A DNA stretch of 11,045 nucleotides from Nitrosopumilaceae archaeon (GTDB lineage Archaea; Thermoproteota; Nitrososphaeria; Nitrososphaerales; Nitrosopumilaceae), in assembly GCA_021296165.1 (NCBI GenBank), contig JAGWAW010000037.1, forward strand, positions 1 to 11,045. Direction: 5' to 3'. The notes beneath the pieces are model-generated. The model did no database searches, was not told the DNA's origin, and saw only the letters and a list, made by a program, of their open reading frames with translations. This document shows, in pieces, positions 6,331 to 11,045 of this stretch (positions are counted from its first letter, which is position 1; each line of letters starts with the position of its first letter). Position numbers and translations under genes: made by a program.

Positions 6331-7417
6331 GACGGCCAAGAGCCGCGCCTCCAAGACGCAGCGGGACATACTGGACCTGCTCAGGAAGCACGGCTCCCGG
6401 ATATACGACGACCTTGACCACGGCAGGTTTCCCAACTTTGAGATACCCAGCCGGTCGGTCGGCAACATCGTGTACGACACCAAACTGCGCCAGTATGTGT
6501 TGGGTAAGTCGGCGGCCCTCCGCAGCTCCAAGAACACGTCGCAGCTGCGCTCGTTCACCCAGCTGATGTGGCTGGCCTTCTTCGCCAACCGGCTCACTCA
6601 GGAGAAAAAATCCTCTACTCTGCGGGATGTCTACTACTCCTCGCAGGCCTTCTCCATCGACTTTGACGATCAGTCCGAGTCGGACAACATCATAGTGGAC
6701 TTGGAGGCGGTATTGGCCAAGCCCCGGGAGGCCATGCACATCTTCCCCGAAGAGCGCAGCTCGGTCTTTGGGGATCTGGACATAGAGTATACGGTGCCCG
6801 GGTACGAGGGAAAGCGCATGAATCTCTCCAACCATCCTGACGGTTACGCCATAGGGCCCAGCCTGACCAGCGCCGAGCTGGTGGGCACCAGCGCAGAGAT
6901 GGTCATAGCAATAGAGAAGGGTGGCCTGTTTACACGGTTCGTGGAGGAGCAGGTGGACAAGAAGTTCAAGTCTATAATAGTGGACACCGGCGGACAGGCC
7001 CCCCGCTCCACCCGCACGCTGCTGAAGCGGCTCCACGACGAGCTCTCGCTCCCGGTCATAATACTGACCGACGGGGACGTGTACGGGGAGCACATAGCAA
7101 TGGTGATAAAGTCTGGCTCGGCCAACGCGGCGCACCTGCGCGAGCTGACCGTCCCCGACGCCAAGTGGGTGGGCGTGTGGGCGTCGGACATAGAGCGGTA
7201 CGACCTGCCCACCATACCCATGACCGACTCGGACATCAAGCGCTGCCACGACCTCCAGAAGGACCCTCGCTATTCCCACGGCATATGGAAGAAGGAGCTG
7301 GAGGTGTTCCTGAAGATAAAGCGGAAGGCCGAGCTGGAGGCCTTCTCCAAGTATGGCCTAACCAACATAACCGACCGCTACCTGCCCCAGAAGATAGAGC
7401 TGGCCCGCAGCCTATAG
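6323..7417 (+). CDS. top6A: DNA topoisomerase VI subunit A (Spo11-like)
   Basis: Top6A is the DNA-cleaving subunit and the relative of meiotic Spo11. The 364 residues have a 5Y-CAP winged-helix domain with the catalytic tyrosine in STLRDVYY, by alignment logic Y105. A Toprim domain follows, with the acidic residue in AIEKGG (E198) and the DxD pair in LTDGDVYG (D250, D252), which bind Mg2+. The C-terminus is complete. The GTG start at 6323 overlaps the top6B stop by 8 nt and has GGAGG at 6312-6316, spaced 6 nt, so the two subunits are probably made from one message in matched amounts. It ends 25 nt before a convergent gene. Confidence 0.96.
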   Translation: MAKTAKSRASKTQRDILDLLRKHGSRIYDDLDHGRFPNFEIPSRSVGNIVYDTKLRQYVLGKSAALRSSKNTSQLRSFTQLMWLAFFANRLTQEKKSSTLRDVYYSSQAFSIDFDDQSESDNIIVDLEAVLAKPREAMHIFPEERSSVFGDLDIEYTVPGYEGKRMNLSNHPDGYAIGPSLTSAELVGTSAEMVIAIEKGGLFTRFVEEQVDKKFKSIIVDTGGQAPRSTRTLLKRLHDELSLPVIILTDGDVYGEHIAMVIKSGSANAAHLRELTVPDAKWVGVWASDIERYDLPTIPMTDSDIKRCHDLQKDPRYSHGIWKKELEVFLKIKRKAELEAFSKYGLTNITDRYLPQKIELARSL

Positions 7418-7442
7418 GCGCTACTGCGGCGCCGCCTGCCCG

Positions 7443-7892
7443 TCAGCCTATGCGGAGGGTCAGGACGCCGTTCCTGTACTTGAAGTCGGCGATCTGCATC
7501 CTCTCGGCACCGGTTATGGGGATCTCCTTGGAGAAGCCGCCGCTCCCCCGCAGGTACAGGATGCTGTCCACCAGGCGCACCACAATCTTGTCCTCAGGGC
7601 CGGGAACCTCTGCCACGAAGACGAACCCGCCGTTGTCCTCTATGAGATCGTACATCCAGTTCTTGGTCTCCTGCTCCCGCCGGGCGAACTTGGGGGCGTT
7701 GGATGCTATGGTCTTCCTGATTACACGGGTCCAGAATATCATGGTGGCTGCGGCAATGCCTATGAGGATGAAGCTGACACTGTTCCCCCCCTGGGCTGAC
7801 ATGAAGTACAGCATGCCCAGGAATACGATGACCACGACGGGCACGATCTGCCCCACGGCCTTATCGTTGTATGCAGGCTTGTAGGTGGCCAC
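7443..7892 (-). CDS. Membrane-anchored protein with Hsp20/alpha-crystallin-like domain, 149 aa
   Basis: Two hydrophobic segments (about 13-33 and 38-57) form an N-terminal hairpin, followed by a basic stretch (RVIRK, KFARR). The C-terminal part (about 89-148) resembles an Hsp20/CS beta-sandwich: FVFVAEVPGPEDKIVVRLVD, ILYLRGSGGFSKEIPI, then FKYRNGVLTLRIG, matching the family's PG motif and GVLT-I signature. The domain is short (about 60 residues), and no C-terminal IxI tail is obvious apart from LTLRI itself. The GTG at 7892 was chosen because a TATA-like element (7915-7921) lies 27 nt upstream; a longer frame to 8288 exists but its extra part looks random. The soluble domain probably faces the cytoplasm (basic loop). 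The fold is inferred from pattern only; the function may be membrane-protein quality control. Confidence 0.75.
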   Translation of the reverse strand: MATYKPAYNDKAVGQIVPVVVIVFLGMLYFMSAQGGNSVSFILIGIAAATMIFWTRVIRKTIASNAPKFARREQETKNWMYDLIEDNGGFVFVAEVPGPEDKIVVRLVDSILYLRGSGGFSKEIPITGAERMQIADFKYRNGVLTLRIG

Positions 7893-7914
7893 TGTGCCAC
7901 CTTCCGACGCCGCC

Positions 7915-7921
7915 AATATTT
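7915..7921 (-). promoter_or_regulatory. TATA-like element for the Hsp20-like membrane gene
   Basis: On the minus strand this reads AAATATT, within a near-palindrome CCAATATTTGG. It is centred at 7918, 26-27 nt before the GTG at 7892, and fixes that start as probably leaderless. Confidence 0.5.
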
Positions 7922-7936
7922 GGGTTGCGCGGGTGT

Positions 7937-7963
7937 GGCAGGGGATTATCGTGATTAATACAG
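7937..7963 (+). repeat. 27-nt imperfect repeat, copy B
   Basis: It matches 2227-2253 at 23 of 27 positions in the same orientation. About 20 nt later GCGATGCCGGCATG parallels GCGATACCAGCATG after copy A. Later, GCATGGCAAATCCCACA (8113-8129) weakly resembles a stretch near 2745-2775. Confidence 0.5.
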
Positions 7964-8017
7964 GGTCGCCAATCCCGCGCGATGCCGGCATGGCGAGCAA
8001 CTCGGATAGAAGGCGGC

Positions 8018-8036
8018 CCGGATGCGACCGGATGCG
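8018..8036 (+). repeat. Tandem 9-mer, two copies
   Basis: CCGGATGCG occurs at 8018-8026 and again at 8028-8036, one base apart, about one helical turn per unit. It could be a binding-site pair; with GC-rich sequence, chance is possible. Confidence 0.3.
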
Positions 8037-8209
8037 GGGCCCGCAGACCCACATTCGGCGGCAGAATCTACCCGCCGATGACCTGGACCATATCTTATGC
8101 CGCGCGCGATTGGCATGGCAAATCCCACACCAGACGGCCACGCGTTTTGGGTCCGGCGTGCCATGCAGCATGTCAGGATCATTAACACTCTGTTCTGATG
8201 CGGACCCTT

Positions 8210-8256
8210 CCGGCCCCGGTGCGGCAACGATTTTAAGAACGCCCGGAGGGGGCCGG
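8210..8256. promoter_or_regulatory. apt promoter: TATA box flanked by an inverted repeat
   Basis: TTTTAA (8231-8236) is centred about 26 nt before the GTG at 8259, consistent with a leaderless start. CCGGCCCC (8210-8217) and GGGGCCGG (8249-8256) are perfect 8-bp inverted copies whose midpoint, 8233, coincides with the TATA box. A regulator binding both arms could control access to the promoter; no regulator is identified. Confidence 0.5.
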
Positions 8257-8258
8257 TC

Positions 8259-8771
8259 GTGGACCTGCGAAACAAGATTGCCGGGCATCCGGACTTTCCC
8301 AAGCCGGGCATCCTGTTCCGCGACTTTGCCCCGGCCCTCAGGGATCCTGCAGCTCTGACGTACATGGCCGACGAGGTGGAGCGGAGGTTTCCGGCCGGCG
8401 ACATAGATGTGGTGGCCGGGATAGAGTCCCGGGGGTTCATACTGGGCACGCTCATGGCCGTCAGGTACAACCGGGGCCTGGTAATGATAAGAAAGGCGGG
8501 CAAGACTCCTGGGGAGACTAGGAGTGTATCGTACGATTTGGAGTACGGGAGCGCCACCATCGAGACGAGGGACGATGCCATAGAGAAGGGGGCGCGGGTC
8601 CTCATATGCGACGACCTGCTGGCCACCGGCGGAACGGCCGCCGCCGCCGCCGAGCTCGTGGAAGCCGCGGAGGCGGAGGTGGTCGGAATGGCGTTCATCA
8701 TTGAGTTAAAGGGCCTGGAAGGGCGGGGGAAGATCGGCCGCCACAGGATAGAGAGCTTGGTGGAGTACTGA
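8259..8771 (+). CDS. apt: Adenine (purine) phosphoribosyltransferase
   Basis: The family joins a purine base to PRPP, here probably adenine to AMP. The 170 residues have the type I phosphoribosyltransferase layout: HPDFPKPGILFRD near the N-terminus (8-22), ESRGF (56-60), the RKAGKTPGE loop (78-86) and the PRPP-binding motif VLICDDLLATGGTA (114-127). Length and these motifs are typical of APRT. The GTG start at 8259 is supported by the TATA box about 26 nt upstream. The stop overlaps the next ATG by one base (TGATG). Because the next gene releases adenine from methylthioadenosine, adenine is the likely substrate, although archaeal members of this family can prefer other purines. Confidence 0.9.
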   Translation: MDLRNKIAGHPDFPKPGILFRDFAPALRDPAALTYMADEVERRFPAGDIDVVAGIESRGFILGTLMAVRYNRGLVMIRKAGKTPGETRSVSYDLEYGSATIETRDDAIEKGARVLICDDLLATGGTAAAAAELVEAAEAEVVGMAFIIELKGLEGRGKIGRHRIESLVEY

Positions 8772-9559
8772 TGGAAGAGATAGAGATAGGCATCTTTGGC
8801 GGGACGGGCATATACGATGCCGGGCTGCTGAAGAACGCCGAGACCGTGCGGGTGGAGACCGAGTACGGAGAGCCCTCCGATGTGGTAACCCGGGGCACGT
8901 ACAAGGGCCGGAGAATGGGGTTCCTTCCCCGCCACGGCCGTGGCCACGTCTTGGCGCCGCACATGATAAACTACCGAGCGAATGTCCGGGCGCTGGCCGA
9001 CATGGGCGCCCGCCGCATCATAGCCGCCTCGGCGGTGGGCAGCCTTCGAGAGGAGATTGAGCCCGGACACCTGGCCCTCCCGGACCAGTTCATAGACAAC
9101 ACCAGAAGCAGGATAGGCTCGTTCACCGAGCGGGGGAGTGTCATACACATCTCAGTGGCCGACCCGTTCTGCCCGGAGCTGCAGGGGTGCCTGCGCCGCA
9201 CCGCAGACGCCCGGGGCATAACGCTCCACGGTGGCTGCACGTACGTCTGCATAGAGGGGCCCCGCTTCTCCACCAGGGCCGAGTCCAACATATACAGGCG
9301 GATGGGTGCCGACGTCATTGGCATGACGCTGGTGCCCGAGTGCCAGCTGGCCCGGGAGGCGCGCGTCTGCTACTCGTCCATAGCTCTGGTGACCGACTAC
9401 GACGTCTGGGCCAAGAAGCCGGTCACCGCCAAGGAGGTGGCCGACACCATATCCAAAAACACCGAGACGTTCAGGGATCTCCTCTCGGCCACAGTGCAGG
9501 CGATACCCCGCAGCAGGTCCTGCCGATGCGCAGCAGCCTTGGACGATGCGACTTTCTAG
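8771..9559 (+). CDS. mtnP: S-methyl-5'-thioadenosine phosphorylase
   Basis: The enzyme splits methylthioadenosine, a by-product of polyamine synthesis, with phosphate into adenine and methylthioribose-1-phosphate. The 262 residues show the phosphate-binding GGTGIYD (10-16) and RHGRGH (54-59), the ribose-binding region VIGMT (182-186), and TDYDVWA with D209 and D211, the pair that marks MTA phosphorylases as 6-aminopurine specific rather than PNPs. A C-terminal CRC motif (251-253) resembles the CxC disulfide of Sulfolobus MTAP II, and several other Cys residues are present. The ATG overlaps the apt stop by one base, with GGTGGAG at 8759-8765. Together with apt it forms an adenine salvage unit. 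It ends 6 nt from a convergent gene. Confidence 0.93.
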   Translation: MEEIEIGIFGGTGIYDAGLLKNAETVRVETEYGEPSDVVTRGTYKGRRMGFLPRHGRGHVLAPHMINYRANVRALADMGARRIIAASAVGSLREEIEPGHLALPDQFIDNTRSRIGSFTERGSVIHISVADPFCPELQGCLRRTADARGITLHGGCTYVCIEGPRFSTRAESNIYRRMGADVIGMTLVPECQLAREARVCYSSIALVTDYDVWAKKPVTAKEVADTISKNTETFRDLLSATVQAIPRSRSCRCAAALDDATF

Positions 9560-9565
9560 CGCATC

Positions 9566-9853
9566 TTAGCCGTCGGCAAACTCCTCCCGCTGCAGCCCGG
9601 GGGGTAAGTTCAGGTTGCCCCGTACCAGGTTGGCCTGGAGCGTGTCGATTACAGCGTCCGGGTCGTATCCCAGCGACCGGAGCCGGGATGTGGTCTGGTC
9701 GGTAATCTTGGCTCCGATGTTTTGGCCGCCTATCCTCCCGAAGGCTATGGCCGTAAAGTCGAACGTCTGGCCACTCATCTCGAATTTGCCGGTTATCTTG
9801 GCGGCCATCTGGTTGCCGTCCACCGACTCAATGTTTACGTTCATTGGTGTCAT
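9566..9853 (-). CDS. Conserved-looking hypothetical protein, 95 aa
   Basis: I do not recognise a family. The protein begins MTPMNVNIESVDGNQMAAKI, has an alternating beta-like first half (IESVDG, MAAKITGKFEM, TFDFTAIAFG), a Gly-rich turn, then a helical part (TDQTTSRLRSLGYDPDAVIDTLQANLVRG) and a short acidic tail. No membrane segment or Cys is present. The ATG at 9853 overlaps the upstream stop as ATGA. A GAGGT at 9854-9858 is too close to serve it but sits 9 nt from the second ATG at 9844, which may be the real start and would give 92 residues. It is the last gene of a four-gene operon and ends 6 nt from mtnP. Confidence 0.75.
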   Translation of the reverse strand: MTPMNVNIESVDGNQMAAKITGKFEMSGQTFDFTAIAFGRIGGQNIGAKITDQTTSRLRSLGYDPDAVIDTLQANLVRGNLNLPPGLQREEFADG

Positions 9854-10242
9854 ACCTCTACAGCCCGGTTCACGTGGTCGTCCACCAGAAAGCTCCAATA
9901 GCCGTCCTCGCCTACCTTGTAGTTCCGGACGGGCAGGTGGACCACCTTCTCGTCTATGCGCTCGTGCTCTACGTGGCCGTCGCGGGGCAGGCGGACCAGA
10001 GACCAGCGGTCCTTGCCCTTCTGCATCTTGGAGACCAGCACCCCCCACTTCTCGCCGGGGTCTATGCGGGGCATTCCCACCGTGTCGGCTATGGACTCTA
10101 TCCCCAGCTGCTTCTCCTCACAGAACCGCTTCTTGCAGACGCCGCACCTCCACACGTCCACCGAGCCTATGGTCCGCTCGTCTATGTTTATGTTTACCAC
10201 GCCAAAGTACACCGGCTGGTGGCGGCAGGACTCCTCGTCCAT
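9850..10242 (-). CDS. Hypothetical protein with Cys cluster, 130 aa
   Basis: No family is recognised. The sequence opens MDEESCRHQPVYFGVVNINI and contains a Cys cluster WRCGVCKKRFCEE (C33, C36, C41), with C6 and H8 further out; this may be a metal site, but a normal four-Cys ribbon is not complete. The second half is charged and beta-rich (KWGVLVSKM, RWSLVRLPRDGHVEHERID, YWSFLVDDHVNRAVEV). The ATG at 10242 comes one base after the upstream stop (TGACATG), while a longer frame would overlap the upstream gene, so the short start is preferred. The stop overlaps the next ATG by 4 nt. Its position between a winged-helix gene and the 95-residue gene suggests a shared pathway. Confidence 0.75.
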   Translation of the reverse strand: MDEESCRHQPVYFGVVNINIDERTIGSVDVWRCGVCKKRFCEEKQLGIESIADTVGMPRIDPGEKWGVLVSKMQKGKDRWSLVRLPRDGHVEHERIDEKVVHLPVRNYKVGEDGYWSFLVDDHVNRAVEV

Positions 10243-10243
10243 G

Positions 10244-10615
10244 TCACTGCGACTCCCGGCCGGCCATATTTGTCCTTGCATCCTCATATGGCCTCTCCAG
10301 CTCTACGCCTATGTTGTCGACGTCTTTGTTGCGGCCAAACGGCACTCCGCGCCGCTCGCACATCCGCCTGTACATGTTGACGGCCGTAAACCGGGGATGC
10401 ATGGCCTCATATCGCGTCTGGCCATACTCTATGAAGCCGCCTATATCCACCAGCGAGTCGGCTAGCCGGCGTGCGTCCTCGGGCGTTATGCCCAGGCGGG
10501 CCGCCATTCCGGGCGGGTCCATCCTGCCCTCCACGTTGACCAGCAGGTAGATATCGGCCTGCTCGGGGGTGAGGCACACCTCCGATATCAAACACTTTCG
10601 CACTTCTGGTCTCAT
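10244..10615 (-). CDS. Small winged-helix (TrmB-like) DNA-binding protein, 123 aa
   Basis: Residues about 5-75 look like a TrmB- or MarR-type winged helix: CLTPEQADIYLLVNVEGRMDP, then a recognition helix-turn-helix MAARLGITPEDARRLADSLVDIGGFIEY, then a short wing leading to YEAMHPRFTAVNMYRRMCERRG. TrmB proteins are archaeal regulators, often sugar-related; this one lacks the long sensor domain and has only a short basic C-terminal part. The ATG at 10615 overlaps the stop of the upstream membrane-protein gene (ATGA). The frame continues upstream to 10966 but only as a shadow of that gene. It may regulate its own operon or act as a partner of the membrane protein. The fold is inferred from pattern. 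Confidence 0.75.
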   Translation of the reverse strand: MRPEVRKCLISEVCLTPEQADIYLLVNVEGRMDPPGMAARLGITPEDARRLADSLVDIGGFIEYGQTRYEAMHPRFTAVNMYRRMCERRGVPFGRNKDVDNIGVELERPYEDARTNMAGRESQ

Positions 10616-10827
10616 TTCTCGGGCTCCTGCCGCACCAGAAACTTCTTGGCCAGCCGGAAGGCAAACACTAGGGCGATAAAGTGCACCGCCGCCCCGGCCA
10701 CCGCTGGCATCAGGAGGTCGCCGGTCACACCCCACAACACCAGAAAGACAACAATCGTGGGAGCCGCGATTATGATCCCCATAATGCTCCCCTTTACCGC
10801 CACGTCCCGGGAGGTGAGTCCTGCCAT
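10612..10827 (-). CDS. Small two-pass membrane protein, 71 aa
   Basis: The protein has two hydrophobic segments (about 14-34 and 39-58) and a basic C-terminus (RLAKKFLVRQEPEK), which suggests a hairpin in the membrane with both ends in the cytoplasm. No family is recognised. The ATG at 10827 is supported by a TATA-like element 27 nt upstream (10851-10858), so it is probably leaderless and the first gene of the operon. A longer in-frame start, GTG at 10914, would be about 30 nt from another A/T run near 10941-10948 and cannot be excluded. It overlaps the winged-helix gene by 4 nt, a coupling that suggests the two proteins work together, perhaps as membrane anchor and regulator. Confidence 0.7.
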   Translation of the reverse strand: MAGLTSRDVAVKGSIMGIIIAAPTIVVFLVLWGVTGDLLMPAVAGAAVHFIALVFAFRLAKKFLVRQEPEK

Positions 10828-11045
10828 CAGACAATCCGCCGTGCAGTGCAATAAAAAGGCCACCTGCCCAGATCTGGCAGAGAGTAGGATGCGTCTCCAT
10901 AGGGGAATATTCACAATCGGGGCAGAACCTCGACATGCGTAATTTTTTGGCGCCCCCACCGCGCACGCGAGGGGGGCGGGTCTGCTAACCCCATCCCCCT
11001 CTTGCGCGGCCAGGCCGACCACTGCGTTGGCTGGTTGCGTGGTGC
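10828..11045. other. Upstream region of the minus-strand operon, no gene recognised
   Basis: These 218 nt contain the operon promoter, an A/T run (10941-10948) and a GC-rich hairpin with arms CGCCCCC (10951-10957) and GGGGGCG (10972-10978). Open minus-strand frames continue to the right edge but their translations look random. A gene may begin or end just outside the window. Confidence 0.4.
10851..10858 (-). promoter_or_regulatory. TATA box for the four-gene minus-strand operon
   Basis: On the minus strand it reads CTTTTTAT, centred at about 10854, 27 nt before the ATG at 10827. It predicts a leaderless first gene and one transcript through the four coupled genes to 9566. Confidence 0.55.

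Larger units (their letters stand above)
7893..8258. other. Divergent spacer between the Hsp20-like gene and apt
   Basis: These 366 nt hold the two divergent promoters, one copy of a 27-nt repeat (7937-7963), a 6-bp hairpin TCGCCA/TGGCGA (7966-7971 and 7991-7996) enclosing the palindrome ATGCCGGCAT (7982-7991), and a 9-mer CCGGATGCG repeated at 8018-8026 and 8028-8036. Open frames crossing it translate into sequence resembling no family. No RNA gene was recognised. Confidence 0.5.

Noticed and set aside
5479..6597. Minus-strand open frame of 372 codons
   Set aside because: It lies antisense to top6B and the start of top6A, whose motifs are unmistakable; the translation is a low-complexity shadow.
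6305..7279. Minus-strand open frame of 324 codons
   Set aside because: It is antisense to top6A, with no recognisable domain; a mirror of GC-rich codon use.
7893..8288. N-terminal extension of the Hsp20-like membrane protein up to 8288
   Set aside because: The added residues look random and would overlap the apt start; a TATA box fits the GTG at 7892.
10616..10966. Upstream extension of the winged-helix gene
   Set aside because: It is the shadow frame of the 71-aa membrane-protein gene; the ATGA overlap at 10612-10615 gives a better start. The CPDC motif at its beginning is tempting but has no second pair.
10951..10978. Strong GC hairpin as an intrinsic terminator
   Set aside because: The T-run precedes it on the plus strand and appears as an A-run after it on the minus strand, so no U-tract follows it on either strand.
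10960..11045. tRNA-Ser-like anticodon loop CTGCTAA at 10982-10988
   Set aside because: The flanking bases give only three of five anticodon-stem pairs, and no D-arm or T-loop consensus is present.

Overview
The window is GC-rich archaeal DNA. It carries Top6B-Top6A, the archaeal factor aIF2 beta next to a DUF424 gene, a Rio1 kinase followed by a two-KH Dim2/Pno1-type protein, and MTA phosphorylase with a phosphoribosyltransferase. Several genes have an archaeal TATA box about 27 nt before the start codon. This set and the GC-rich codon use suggest a thaumarchaeon (Nitrososphaeria), perhaps a high-GC marine type such as Cenarchaeum. That assignment is inference; no rRNA is present to prove it.

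Layout, left to right. (1) 1-1096: a tnpB-type gene of the IS200/IS605 (IS1341) family, cut by the left edge. All RuvC and zinc residues are present, and a 41-nt imperfect palindrome lies at its 3' end. (2) 1097-2223: a short AT-rich spacer with a possible broken secreted-peptide gene, then a 48-residue DUF5679 protein, aIF2 beta, and an overlapping DUF424 gene. (3) 2224-3066: about 840 nt with no convincing gene, except perhaps a leaderless 36-codon ORF. (4) 3067-7417: Rio1 and the KH protein (ribosome maturation, 4-nt overlap), then top6B and top6A (8-nt overlap). (5) 7443-7892, minus strand: a small two-pass membrane protein with an Hsp20/alpha-crystallin-like C-terminal domain. (6) 7893-8258: a divergent spacer that shares a 27-nt imperfect repeat with region 3. 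(7) 8259-9559: apt and MTA phosphorylase, a two-gene adenine salvage unit. (8) 9566-10827, minus strand: four tightly coupled small genes of unknown function (two-pass membrane protein, TrmB-like winged helix, Cys-containing protein, 95-residue protein). (9) 10828-11045: no gene recognised.

A consistent expression logic is visible. The first gene of each transcription unit begins 25-29 nt after a TATA box, so it is probably leaderless. Most downstream genes overlap the preceding stop codon, and several have a Shine-Dalgarno-like sequence. top6B is the exception: its TATA box points at an ATG that a six-G run puts out of frame with the gene. The strongest candidates for undescribed biology are the four-gene minus-strand operon, the membrane-anchored Hsp20-like protein, and the repeat shared by the two gene-poor spacers.
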